Positions 43,781 through 51,673 of a DNA stretch of 64,000 nucleotides are shown piece after piece. The DNA is from CBDCVY01 sp965223245 (GTDB lineage: Bacteria > Nitrospinota > Nitrospinia > Nitrospinales > Nitrospinaceae): positions 124,001 to 188,000 of the forward strand of contig CBDCVY010000013.1 in NCBI GenBank assembly GCA_965223245.1, read 5' to 3'. The first letter of the stretch is position 1. Each line of letters begins with the position of its first letter. The notes below the pieces were generated by a model that did not search any database, was not told the DNA's origin, and was given only the letters and a program-made list of their open reading frames with translations. A program made the translations under genes and the position numbers.

Positions 43781-44416
43781 TTATAAATCTGGTTGAGGAG
43801 TCATGCGTAAATAGGGCTTGACCACTTTATGCCCTTTAGGAAATTTCGCCGGGATATCCTCAGTTTTAATTGCAGGCACTACCACACAATCCTCACCATG
43901 CTTCCAATCGGCAGGGGTAGCTACACTGTAATTGGCTGTCAATTGTAGTGAATCGAGAACACGAAGTAACTCGTTAAAATTTCTACCTGTAGATGCCGGA
44001 TAAGTTAAGGTGAGCTTTACTTTTTTATCAGGTCCAATAATGAAAACGGATCGAACCGTTAAATTATCCAAAGCATTGGGATGAATCATATCGTAGGTAG
44101 TGGCAATCTTTTTGTCGGGATCCGCAATGATGGGATAGTTGACCGTGCAATTTTGTGTTTCATTAATATCGTTGATCCAGCCTTTGTGGTCATCTACTGA
44201 ATCCACACTTAAGGCAATTACCTTGCAATTACGTTTAGAGAACTCTTCTCCTAAATTGGCAACTCTGCCAAGTTCAGTGGTGCATACCGGGGTGTAATCT
44301 TTAGGATGTGAAAAAAAGATTCCCCAGCCATCGCCCAGCCATTCATGAAAATCTATAGTTCCTTCTGTGGTTTCGGCGGTAAAATTCGGTGCAGTGTCTC
44401 CAAGTCTTATGGCCAT
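43781..44416 (-). CDS. 1-Cys (Prx6-type) peroxiredoxin
   Basis: Protein of 211 aa. The peroxidatic Cys is in YTPVCTTELG, with the Prx6-type long C-terminus (W-KHGEDCVVVPAIKTEDIPAKFPKG and KPYLRMTPQ). It reduces hydrogen peroxide and organic or phospholipid peroxides. Further cysteines occur (SKRNCKV, TQNCTVN, GEDCVVV), but not at the classic 2-Cys resolving position. Monocistronic, with a hairpin downstream. Confidence 0.94.
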   Translation of the reverse strand: MAIRLGDTAPNFTAETTEGTIDFHEWLGDGWGIFFSHPKDYTPVCTTELGRVANLGEEFSKRNCKVIALSVDSVDDHKGWINDINETQNCTVNYPIIADPDKKIATTYDMIHPNALDNLTVRSVFIIGPDKKVKLTLTYPASTGRNFNELLRVLDSLQLTANYSVATPADWKHGEDCVVVPAIKTEDIPAKFPKGHKVVKPYLRMTPQPDL

Positions 44417-44639
44417 GATTTGGGTCCTTTCTAAATCAGGTTTTCTTTATTAAATTAATAAATGTAAAATATTTGCAATGATTCTTACTATTTTTTAAGG
44501 ACGTAAAATCTGAAACCTTGAGGGAAGATTCAACGTCCAATAATACAAGCAAATTGTTAGCTTTTAAGAGGGATTATACCAAAAAAGTAATTAAGTTGGG
44601 TTCTAAAGCACAATTAAGACAATCATTCTATTGAAAATC

Positions 44640-44987
44640 ATGAGTAACGAAGCAAATTTTGATGAACAATATGATTACACACTGACTTTATTAAAGAAAA
44701 TCTGGGTTGTATTACTGATCGGGCTGTATGCGCTCTGTTTTTATAATGAATATAAATTTCCGGGAGCACACATTCAGCCCTTAAAAGGTGAAGAGATTTT
44801 GTGGAAAATGGAGCGGGTTCTATATTTCGGATTGCTTGGAATTGGGGTGCTAATAGATATCGTTCAAATGCGATTAGACAGAAACAAAGCTTTTCTATTT
44901 TTGTTTGCTTCGCTAATTTTAGGAGGGCTTTCAACTTCCATAGGAGCACTCCATTTTAAATCCGTTCAATTTCTATTAGGAAATTAA
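44640..44987 (+). CDS. Small integral membrane protein
   Basis: Protein of 115 aa from the ATG at 44640 (a TTG lies at 44631). Three transmembrane helices are predicted: about 24-40, 62-80 and 85-105. Charged loops include QPLKGEEILWKMERV. I recognise no family. It is the last gene before tRNA-Lys and the proposed island boundary. Confidence 0.68.
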   Translation: MSNEANFDEQYDYTLTLLKKIWVVLLIGLYALCFYNEYKFPGAHIQPLKGEEILWKMERVLYFGLLGIGVLIDIVQMRLDRNKAFLFLFASLILGGLSTSIGALHFKSVQFLLGN

Positions 44988-45076
44988 GAACAAAAGAGAT
45001 CTTTAAGAGAGGTCCATACAATAATTAAAGCGATTACTTTTATTAAACACCTAATTCATAGAAAAAAATAGAGGAT

Positions 45077-45149
<73 letters not shown>

Positions 45150-45198
45150 TCAATAAAATCAATGATTTATGTGAATTTTTTGATTGCTTAAATTTTAT

Positions 45199-45218
45199 TA
45201 AGTCACCAATAAGTCACC
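45199..45218. repeat. Direct repeat TAAGTCACC x2, possible integrase arm sites (attL)
   Basis: TAAGTCACC occurs at 45199-45207 and again at 45210-45218, spaced by 2 nt (11-bp period). It begins 49 nt after the tRNA-Lys 3' end and the gene content changes to accessory genes immediately after it. Paired short direct repeats just inside a tRNA-adjacent boundary are typical of arm sites for P4-type tyrosine integrases. No integrase is in the window, so the assignment is inference. Confidence 0.5.
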
Positions 45219-45389
45219 GGGAAAATTGCAATTCCTAAAGTTTCTAAATTGTAGAGATGAACGTAAGAGAGTTCGCTCTCTTGTTAATTATTATTGATTT
45301 CCCAAATTTTGTATTTTTATTTAGCTTCAAATAAGTAGTTAGGTAGAACCTATTAATTCAATAAAAGGTTTTTGAAATTTAGGAAAATT

Positions 45390-46646
45390 ATGAATAAAGA
45401 CCCCTTGTTTTTTAGATATGACTTAATGCAAACAATGGCTAAGCAATTACAAAATGTCCCAGAGGATATTAGAGGAATTTCTAGAGACAAATTTTTAATT
45501 TCTTCAGATGATCAACTTCACGATTTTATATTTTCCGAAAAGAAAATTGAGCCAATAATTTTATATCAAGATAAAGCCTCTTTTGACAAAGATGAAATTT
45601 TGGTTGATGTTACAGGAGATCCCCTTAGAGCTGGTACAATATTTGAACCATCTAGACCAATTATGATTCCGGGGTTAAAAGTAACTATTTCAATTCCATA
45701 TTCAGGGGATCCTACTCTATGGGATATGAAACCTAATACATTTAATTATTGTCCACCGTATGGTGAAATTGTTTCACCTGGTAACGATGGTATAGGTTAT
45801 TTACAAATCATTAATAAAATTCCCAATGATAAAGACCCTAATACAGTAAAAGAAACATATGAGGGGACAATAAAAAATATTAATGAATACTTAAAATGGC
45901 AAAAATCACAGATTGAAGATCATAATCTAAAGCTTTCAAATGCAATAAAAGATTCGATAAGAAAAAGGCGTGAAGATTTAAAAAAACATGAAGATCTACA
46001 AGGAATACTAAATATTCCCCTAAAAAGAAAAGAAGGGCATCCTGAAATAGACCCTATACAAGTAAAAAGAAAATTAGTAAAGCCTCTACCAAAAGTTCCT
46101 TTGAGTGGTTTTAAGCCTGAGCCGGGTATCCAAGAGGATATATACGAACACATTCTTAAGGTAATAAGGCATGAGGGAAGAACTTTTGAAGCGACACCAA
46201 AAACATTTCAGGTCCACGGAGAGGAGGCGTTAAGGGATATAATTATGGCGCATTTAAATGGACACTATGAAGGTCAAGCTACAGGTGAAACTTTTCGTGG
46301 CAAGGGAAAAACTGACATTAGAATTGAGGATGATGGTAGGGCCGCCTTTGTGGCAGAGTGTAAAGTTTGGAGTGGTTCAAGCCAAATAATAAAAGCTGTT
46401 GATCAGCTTTTGGGTTACCTAACTTGGAGGGATTGTGAATTATCAGTCATAATTTTTAACAAAAATAATGCTCAATTTTCCGAGCTTCTCAAAAAAGTTC
46501 CAAAAGCCTTTAAAGACCATCCACAATTTATTAAGGATTTAGATTGTAATGAAAGCGGAGAATGGAGGTTTAGATTTTCTGTAAAAGAGGATGATGGAAG
46601 AGAATTAACAATTCATGTATTTTTATTCAATTTGTATGTCAATTAA
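45390..46646 (+). CDS. PD-(D/E)XK nuclease-fold protein
   Basis: Protein of 418 aa from the ATG at 45390 (AGGAAAA upstream; a TTG at 45372 adds six residues). The C-terminal third carries a restriction-endonuclease-like core: GKGKTDIRI (D309), then E323-C-K325 in AFVAECKVW, followed by a helix AVDQLLGYLTWRD and a strand SVIIFNKNN. The N-terminal 230 residues are unfamiliar; they include a charged helical linker (KKRREDLKKH-like). It is the first gene of the island and stands alone, without methylase or helicase, so a solitary nuclease or defence role is likely. Confidence 0.75.
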   Translation: MNKDPLFFRYDLMQTMAKQLQNVPEDIRGISRDKFLISSDDQLHDFIFSEKKIEPIILYQDKASFDKDEILVDVTGDPLRAGTIFEPSRPIMIPGLKVTISIPYSGDPTLWDMKPNTFNYCPPYGEIVSPGNDGIGYLQIINKIPNDKDPNTVKETYEGTIKNINEYLKWQKSQIEDHNLKLSNAIKDSIRKRREDLKKHEDLQGILNIPLKRKEGHPEIDPIQVKRKLVKPLPKVPLSGFKPEPGIQEDIYEHILKVIRHEGRTFEATPKTFQVHGEEALRDIIMAHLNGHYEGQATGETFRGKGKTDIRIEDDGRAAFVAECKVWSGSSQIIKAVDQLLGYLTWRDCELSVIIFNKNNAQFSELLKKVPKAFKDHPQFIKDLDCNESGEWRFRFSVKEDDGRELTIHVFLFNLYVN

Positions 46647-46778
46647 TTTTCCAGTTTTTTTTCTTGAGTTTTATTTTTGCTATTTAAAGAAAAAACTTTG
46701 AAAGAGCTTTTCTTGATATTTTTTTAATCAAGTTATGACTTATAAGATAAATGGATGACTCTTTATTCTCCTTAATTG

Positions 46779-48449
46779 TTAATTTGTTTGGCCAAAATAA
46801 CCTTCGTTAATTAAATGGTAGGTTAATCCTTCGCAATAAAGTTTGGCAAGCTCTTCTTGGCTCATGTTTAAAAGGTCATCGTAATTTAGGTAATTTTTCA
46901 TGAGCTCAAGGAGCTTTTCCTTTGAGGTATTGAGAAAGGATGCATAGAAAAAATCATAAAGATCGAGAGGGTCTTTAGCTACTCTTTTTTGTTGTTTATA
47001 AATTCCAAAAAAAGTATCAGGGTGCTGTTTATATGCTGCAATTTCAGATTCACTTAATTCATTTTTGCATAGCACTTGTTTTCCATTTTGTAGTTCATAA
47101 TTTGCATAGACAATATATTTACCGTTTTCCTCCCTTACAAGAGGGTCTAATAGGGTGCCAACGGTCTCCTTCCCGTTTTCATCTGGAATAATATATTTTT
47201 TGCCCACTATAAGTCTTTGATCATTTAAAGCTTTTCCACCGAAAGCGAATTCAGGAATTTCTCCATCAAAGGTTGCTGGAATTTTATTATGTTCCTTTAA
47301 TGAATCAAACAAATCAAATACTTCTTTATGCCGGTCTCTTGAGTTGATAGCCTCTCTCAAATCAGAAAAAGATGTATCAACTTTCCAATCTGGTATTTTG
47401 TATCCTTCAGCAAGTATCTCCCTCCCAGAACCAATATTTTCCAAGTCATAATGATTTGGCTGGTTTGTAAGAAAAACGTAAGCAGGGGGGGCAGGATTTC
47501 CATTTACCTTTAATCTAATTTCTGCCTGTCTAAGGTCCTTGGAAGCTTCTTGCATCCATTTGGTGGACTGGAAATCTGTAGCTTGTTCTGGCATATTGAT
47601 ATCAATAAAAATAATACGTTCATGGGCCGCATCTTTTTTCAATGCATTATATAGCTGGTTTGAAATAGTTGCACTCTTTTTACCTAGGATTCTGGCTTTG
47701 GCCTCCAATGAAAATTTTCTCCCGCTTACTTTATGTGTGGCTATGAACTCACAATGGCTAGACGTTGGGTCTTCTTCATCTTCAAGGACAATCTCGAAAC
47801 CTGCTTTTATAAAACAAGCTGCAACGTATATTTCGTAATGCGCCCCTATAAAATGGTCTTTGTGTTTCAATCTGTTAATTAATCTATTTTGCAACTCAGA
47901 ATTATGAGCCAGAAGATAAAGATTATAAGCAAGTCCTAAAAGAGCATACATAGCTCCTGTCATTGAAACAGATTGAATCTTTCCAGGCACTTTAAAGTTT
48001 TCTTTCTGATATTTGACCATAGATTCGTGCCATTGGAGTATGGGATGCCGTTCTGACAATTCTTTTTTAAGTTCTACTTTTATCCATTCATTCTCAAGAA
48101 TACTTAAAAGATATTTAGGAAGAACGTCATGGAAAGTTTTCGATTCTCCTGCATCAAAGATTTCTCCTCCAATTTCTACAAGCCTTCTTCCCCTATATTC
48201 TGTAGATATGATAGGTCTTCCCCGGCCTTGTTGAGCAATCATTTGCTCATCCAAAACCTTTTGCTCTTGAATCGCTTTTAATAGCTCAGGAGGAGCTTCA
48301 GAAAATGGTATGGGTTTGACAGAAACAGCTGAATATGTTTCGGGCGTGGTTTTATTTAAACAGCACTTTTTGAATTTTTTTTCACTTCCACATGGGCAGG
48401 GATCATTTCGTCCTGTTTTAGTTGCATGTCGCTGTTTCTTTTTTTCCAT
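46779..48449 (-). CDS. SEC-C protein with nuclease-like core
   Basis: Protein of 556 aa from the ATG at 48449, which puts the SEC-C motif (GRNDPCPCGSEKKFKKCC, about 13-30) at the N-terminus; the longer ORF to 48497 adds a hydrophobic leader and neither start has a good ribosome site. At about 210-255 a segment H-YEIYVAACFIKAGFEI then CEFIATHKVSGRKFSLEAKAR has the E-x-K layout of PD-(D/E)XK nucleases. The C-terminal 150 residues are helical and unknown. SEC-C modules often sit on effector or nuclease proteins in mobile regions. Confidence 0.72.
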   Translation of the reverse strand: MEKKKQRHATKTGRNDPCPCGSEKKFKKCCLNKTTPETYSAVSVKPIPFSEAPPELLKAIQEQKVLDEQMIAQQGRGRPIISTEYRGRRLVEIGGEIFDAGESKTFHDVLPKYLLSILENEWIKVELKKELSERHPILQWHESMVKYQKENFKVPGKIQSVSMTGAMYALLGLAYNLYLLAHNSELQNRLINRLKHKDHFIGAHYEIYVAACFIKAGFEIVLEDEEDPTSSHCEFIATHKVSGRKFSLEAKARILGKKSATISNQLYNALKKDAAHERIIFIDINMPEQATDFQSTKWMQEASKDLRQAEIRLKVNGNPAPPAYVFLTNQPNHYDLENIGSGREILAEGYKIPDWKVDTSFSDLREAINSRDRHKEVFDLFDSLKEHNKIPATFDGEIPEFAFGGKALNDQRLIVGKKYIIPDENGKETVGTLLDPLVREENGKYIVYANYELQNGKQVLCKNELSESEIAAYKQHPDTFFGIYKQQKRVAKDPLDLYDFFYASFLNTSKEKLLELMKNYLNYDDLLNMSQEELAKLYCEGLTYHLINEGYFGQTN

Positions 48450-48522
48450 ATCAAAGATAAGAATAAATAAAGTGGTCCAAAAAAGTAAAAGGATCAATTC
48501 GCTTCTTGACTACAAATTATCC

Positions 48523-48702
48523 TCATTCGGTATTCCCCTTCTCCTTCACCACCCGCTCCATCTCATTTAATACTTCTTCTCTAGTGAGAATCCCTTTCTC
48601 CACAAGCAAATTGATGATTCCTTCAATGCTGTACATATTTGAAATCACAATTTTCTCTAAAGGAACTTCTTCTCGGTTGCCGCCATTACTCTTTTTTGTC
48701 AT
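48523..48702 (-). CDS. 59-aa small helical protein
   Basis: A small gene read from the minus strand: ATG (48702-48700), GAGG 9 nt upstream, TGA (48525-48523). The product contains SNMYSIEGIINLLVEKG then ILTREEVLNEMERVV, a helix-turn-helix hairpin reminiscent of SHOCT-type short helices. It overlaps the 3' end of the zinc-ribbon pseudogene by 17 nt, in a different frame, as coupled genes do. Function unknown. Confidence 0.62.
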   Translation of the reverse strand: MTKKSNGGNREEVPLEKIVISNMYSIEGIINLLVEKGILTREEVLNEMERVVKEKGNTE

Positions 48703-48874
48703 TAGCTAATTCCTCATTTAGTTTAGGGCTATAAAGCTGATACTCCTGATATCATCCACAAAAAACGCAATTAATCTTTGCTTTTCCCTTTGGCTCACCA
48801 TCCTTAGCCTGTGGTTATACCAAAGTAATTTCCTCAAAGCATTTATGACAACGGTAAGGTTCGAAGATGGCCAT
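48686..48874 (-). pseudogene. Zinc-ribbon small protein, two in-frame stops
   Basis: A 63-codon minus-strand frame starting at ATG 48874: MAIFEPYRCHKCFEEITLV, then TAA, PQAKDGEPKGKAKINCVFCG, then TGA, YQEYQLYSPKLNEELANDKK and a final stop. The two C-x2-C knuckles (CHKC and CVFC) line up as one zinc ribbon across the first stop, so the frame was evidently a gene of about 62 residues. The two stops make it a pseudogene unless the read has errors. Confidence 0.6.
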
Positions 48875-48894
48875 GGAAATTACTAGAGTTAAAA

Positions 48895-49227
48895 TCAATA
48901 GCCGCTATAAGGCTCCTTATAATAGCCGCAAATATCTCCATATTTTATTTGGGTATATACGGTGTAAGGTAAAACCACAGTATCAAGGGCTAAGCTAAAT
49001 GGGAAATCAGTAATTCCCATCCCAAACTCAAAATCAGGACCTGGGCCATCATATAAGGCATATTTGACCAATGAAACATCGTAAAAAATTCCAGAATATA
49101 TTCGAGGAATAGGGTTTTCCCCAAGGCAAGAATGATCCTTTTTCTTTTCTCCAATCGTTGAGATCGTGCCGCATCCGGATAAGAAAAAAACCAAAAAAAT
49201 GCAGCCTATTAGTGAAATAACTCTCAT
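48895..49227 (-). CDS. YceK/YidQ-family lipoprotein
   Basis: Protein of 110 aa. A lipobox LSGC places the lipidated cysteine at residue 19 (FFLSGCGTIST). The rest follows the YceK/YidQ pattern: IPRIYSGIFYDV then a terminal FPFSLALDTVVLPYTVYTQI segment. It would be anchored to the outer membrane. Function unknown in all family members I know of. Confidence 0.85.
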   Translation of the reverse strand: MRVISLIGCIFLVFFLSGCGTISTIGEKKKDHSCLGENPIPRIYSGIFYDVSLVKYALYDGPGPDFEFGMGITDFPFSLALDTVVLPYTVYTQIKYGDICGYYKEPYSGY

Positions 49228-49589
49228 TAGTCTCCAGTCTTTATTTTTACTTGGAAAACTTAAGTTAAAATCTTGGGTATGTCAATAGGACAGATCCCGT
49301 TCTATCACCCCTACCACTCCCGCTTCACAATCGAAATTTGGTTGGTATTACTGGTAGGATACATAAAATTTTCTCTTCCGAAACTAATAGTCTCGGCACT
49401 TGATCTTAGTTATGGTTCTAAGTAAACGCTTCTTTTTCCTAGGATAGGAGCGGTCCATAAAGTCGAGAAACTACAAATAAGGCAGGATGTAGAGATATAA
49501 TGGGCCATAATTTCTGGGCGGACCGAATACTCGAAATTTACCCAGTGCCCCCAGAAGCCCTTTCAGGCTCCCGGGGTTGAGTGTTGGTG
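49228..49589. other. 362-bp gap with a decayed short ORF
   Basis: On the minus strand 49311-49457 is a 49-codon frame with one internal TAA (49410-49412). It reads WTAPILGKRSVYLEP, stop, LRSSAETISFGRENFM then YPTSNTNQISIVKREW and TAG. The protein-like composition suggests the tail of a former gene or repeat-derived sequence. The remainder up to 49589 contains a GC-rich hairpin near 49548-49577 but no gene I can support. Confidence 0.35.
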
Positions 49590-50048
49590 TTAGGTGGATT
49601 CTTGGCTAGAAGATTCCTTTTCTTCCTTGCAAATTAAACATTGGATTTGCTTAAATTCTCCCTTCCTCAGCCTATGGTAATTATCTAATGCATAATCCGC
49701 ATTATTGTAGTTTACATAACTCTGATGAATTACTCCTGCAATCCAATCGATTAGAATTCCAATTCTTTGAGTTCTTCCAACCATGTCTTCAAAAAAATGA
49801 ACCTCATCTTCGTTTTTGGGATCAGCCATTTGCATTAACTCTCCTAAAGCAGAAAGACCTTGAGAAAGTTTATCGACACAAATAGAAGATTCTAAATGAA
49901 CGAAATCTATCTCTCTCCGGAGTTTTTCATCAATCAACTCTGGATGATGAGAAAGATGCTCTAATGGCATAGGAAGATTAAATCCATTTGGTATCTTTTT
50001 CAAAAGATTTGAAATAGCCGTAAAGTGACCTAACATTTCAGATTTCAT
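49590..50048 (-). CDS. Hypothetical helical protein, coiled-coil operon gene 4
   Basis: Protein of 152 aa, all-helical, with a C-terminal C-x2-C (QIQCLICKEE). The central part DKLSQGLSALGELMQMADP has the same layout as a segment of the operon's first gene (HRIMKLMGELLSVET), hinting at a distant internal relationship. Its ATG overlaps the previous stop (50045-50048, ATGA). No known family. Confidence 0.68.
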   Translation of the reverse strand: MKSEMLGHFTAISNLLKKIPNGFNLPMPLEHLSHHPELIDEKLRREIDFVHLESSICVDKLSQGLSALGELMQMADPKNEDEVHFFEDMVGRTQRIGILIDWIAGVIHQSYVNYNNADYALDNYHRLRKGEFKQIQCLICKEEKESSSQEST

Positions 50049-50251
50049 CTCACACCTCCTTTCCTGCTCGGAGGAAGTAAGGCAATTTTCTCCCCCTTAT
50101 CATTTGCTGATTCAGCAAACATAGCTTCCCGATACAGCTTATTTCTGAGAAGTTGGTTCTCTTTAACAAACTTGTGCAGAGATTCTTCCAAGAGCACGAG
50201 TTGTTTCTGCTGAGTCTTAACGGTTTGAATGAGGCTTTTCGTCCGAATCAT
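50045..50251 (-). CDS. Small coiled-coil protein, operon gene 3
   Basis: Protein of 68 aa with a leucine-heptad coiled coil (LIQTVKTQQKQLVLLEESLH then KFVKENQLLRNKL) and a basic tail. It overlaps both neighbours by 4 nt (ATGA at 50248-50251 and 50045-50048). It resembles operon gene 2 in size and heptad layout, so the two may heterodimerise. Unknown family. Confidence 0.65.
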   Translation of the reverse strand: MIRTKSLIQTVKTQQKQLVLLEESLHKFVKENQLLRNKLYREAMFAESANDKGEKIALLPPSRKGGVR

Positions 50252-50460
50252 TTGGTTCCTTCTTTCCTAACCACTAAAGAAACAACTTTATTTTTAGAAT
50301 TTAATGGAACCATGGATCCCAACTTTTTGCATTTCTGAGTTTTTACTATTTTTTTAAGGGAACTCACTTCAGCTAGAAGAAACAGGTTCTGTTTCTTGAG
50401 TACAGTATTTTCTGAGGTAAGTTCACGAATCGTTTCTAACAATTCTCGAATGAAGTTCAT
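50248..50460 (-). CDS. Small coiled-coil protein, operon gene 2
   Basis: Protein of 70 aa: a coiled coil (FIRELLETIRELTSENTVLK then KQNLFLLAEVSSLKKIV) followed by a short basic, beta-like tail. Its ATG overlaps the stop of the first gene (50457-50460). Unknown family; probably a partner of gene 3. Confidence 0.65.
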   Translation of the reverse strand: MNFIRELLETIRELTSENTVLKKQNLFLLAEVSSLKKIVKTQKCKKLGSMVPLNSKNKVVSLVVRKEGTK

Positions 50461-51071
50461 TGCGCACCTTCTTCCTTAGATACCGTAGCTCCATTTGCTT
50501 TTAGTATTTGAGCTTCAAGGTGCTGGATCCGCTCTCGTTGGAGCCGGATATGCTCATCTTTTTTAGTATCTTTTACCGTTTGAAGTTCAATCAATTGCGT
50601 TTGCATTTCCTTTGCGCGGGTAATGGCTTGGATATTTTTCTCTAATTTAAGAACCACCTTCTTGGTTTTATCTAAATCCCGGTGAAGCGCAAATTGAATA
50701 CCATCCCGAATTGAGTTTAAGTGATCACAAATGCCAGACAGTTCTTCGAGTGTTGCCCCAAGCGCATGTTGGTCTTCATCTCTGAGTTGCCAAGTTTCAA
50801 CTGACAATAATTCTCCCATAAGTTTCATGATGCGGTGCATTTGACCAATAGCACAATTCGCTTGTTCATCGATCTTTTCTAATTTTTCTCTGTCTTTTTC
50901 AGTAAGCTCATGGGTTCTAAAAGTTTCAAAAATTGGGTCAAAAGATTTTGTGACAACCACGCTAAGAAAGAATCCAACGAATCCTTTACCTTCCTTAATA
51001 GCATCATCTACAAAACTCCAATCTATACAGCTTGATTGCTCTTGGTTTACTTCACAAACTTGATTACTCAT
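50457..51071 (-). CDS. Helical/coiled-coil protein, operon gene 1
   Basis: Protein of 204 aa from the ATG at 51071, which has AAGGAG at 51079-51084; the longer ORF lacks a site. A short hydrophobic stretch (FVGFFLSVVV, about 31-40) is followed by a helical bundle and a long C-terminal coiled coil (about 130-195, LKLEKNIQAITRAKEMQTQL). It may be membrane-peripheral. It is first of four genes joined by ATGA overlaps and lies directly behind a structured leader with two terminators. No known family. Confidence 0.72.
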   Translation of the reverse strand: MSNQVCEVNQEQSSCIDWSFVDDAIKEGKGFVGFFLSVVVTKSFDPIFETFRTHELTEKDREKLEKIDEQANCAIGQMHRIMKLMGELLSVETWQLRDEDQHALGATLEELSGICDHLNSIRDGIQFALHRDLDKTKKVVLKLEKNIQAITRAKEMQTQLIELQTVKDTKKDEHIRLQRERIQHLEAQILKANGATVSKEEGAQ

Positions 51072-51097
51072 AATGTTTCTCCTTAGAAATTTCACAC

Positions 51098-51170
51098 AAA
51101 AAAAGCCGAAGTGGTGTGTATGGCTCTAAGGAGTCCACCCCGGTCCTCACGGATTCCGGGCCACTTCGAC
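51098..51170 (-). ncRNA. Structured leader element with terminator (candidate riboswitch/attenuator)
   Basis: On the minus strand a closing helix CGAAGTGG/CCACTTCG (51161-51168 with 51107-51114) encloses two hairpins. One is CCCGG-AA-TCC-GTGA-GGA-CCGGG, with a GUGA (GNRA-type) tetraloop, at 51139-51160. The other is a CTC-CTTA-GAG hairpin at about 51122-51136. Seven T follow the closing helix at once (plus A-run 51098-51104). The Shine-Dalgarno of the operon starts 14 nt later. The GNRA loop exists only on the minus strand, so the RNA is read in that direction. I cannot match it to a named class. Confidence 0.6.
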
Positions 51171-51196
51171 CAAAAAATACGACCGAATTTAGGCAC

Positions 51197-51238
51197 AAAA
51201 AAATCCCCAAAATTAGGACAGGGGATTGTGCCCCCTTA
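51197..51238 (-). terminator. First leader hairpin/terminator
   Basis: Minus-strand ATCCCC (51221-51226) pairs with GGGGAT (51203-51208), followed by seven T (A-run 51197-51203). A wider helix GGCACA/TGTGCC (51227-51232 with 51192-51197) can enclose the T-run, giving two alternative states. It lies downstream of the sigma-70 promoter and upstream of the branched element. Confidence 0.7.
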
Positions 51239-51255
51239 GAGTTTACACGGGAATT

Positions 51256-51284
51256 AATATATGCCTAATGGGGCTGGGTGTCAA
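51256..51284 (-). promoter_or_regulatory. Near-consensus sigma-70 promoter of the coiled-coil operon
   Basis: Minus-strand TTGACA (51279-51284), 17-nt spacer, TATATT (51256-51261). The predicted start near 51249 gives a leader of about 178 nt to the ATG at 51071, containing both hairpin elements. Confidence 0.82.
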
Positions 51285-51376
51285 GAGAGGAGATTAAAAA
51301 TTTTTTGTTGCATCAATCGCAGAAAATCATTATTTGGTTATTTATGATAGATAGATGATATTTAAAGCTAGATGGT

Positions 51377-51667
51377 TTATAGGTTCCTTTTTTGCCACCA
51401 TTCTTCTGATTTAAATTCATCTGGAATGTTTTGTTCTGACGGTTCATCAAAACCTAATTCTTCTAATATCTGAAACCATTTATCTCTTAAAAGTGACGGT
51501 AATTTCGCACCACACCAAGGGCAAAATTTTATAACAATATGAGATGATCCTCCATCTAGAACCGAAATTCCAAATTCTCTAAATTTCTTGTTAATATTTA
51601 TAGCGGTCTCATCATCTAAAGCTCGTTTAATAATTTCTTCACAACAGTAATTGTTTGGTTTTTTCAT
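51377..51667 (-). CDS. Candidate immunity protein (DUF6980-like)
   Basis: Protein of 96 aa from the ATG at 51667; a GTG at 51673 would add two residues. It opens KKPNNYCCEEI, has IKFCPWCGAKLP (two zinc knuckles, CC and C-x2-C) and ends DEFKSEEWWQKRN. This matches the layout I know as DUF6980, proteins often encoded directly after polymorphic toxins. It begins 6 nt after the RHS toxin stop, the standard place for the cognate immunity gene. It does not resemble colicin Im3. Confidence 0.8.
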   Translation of the reverse strand: MKKPNNYCCEEIIKRALDDETAININKKFREFGISVLDGGSSHIVIKFCPWCGAKLPSLLRDKWFQILEELGFDEPSEQNIPDEFKSEEWWQKRNL

Positions 51668-51673
51668 AGTCAC

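Noticed and set aside
48310..48570. 86-residue plus-strand frame over the start of the SEC-C gene
   Set aside because: Antisense to the SEC-C motif, which is unmistakable on the minus strand.
48745..48760. TGA in the zinc-ribbon frame as a selenocysteine codon
   Set aside because: The same frame also has a TAA upstream, which selenocysteine decoding would not explain, and no SECIS-like hairpin follows.
51098..51170. The branched element as merely the terminator of the RHS-immunity operon
   Set aside because: A consensus promoter lies between that operon and the hairpins, a first terminator already precedes it, and a branched fold with a GNRA loop is more complex than needed. Not fully excluded.
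51098..51238. The leader hairpins as integron attC sites or a CRISPR repeat
   Set aside because: No GTTRRRY/RYYYAAC core sites, no cassette array, and no repeated copies.
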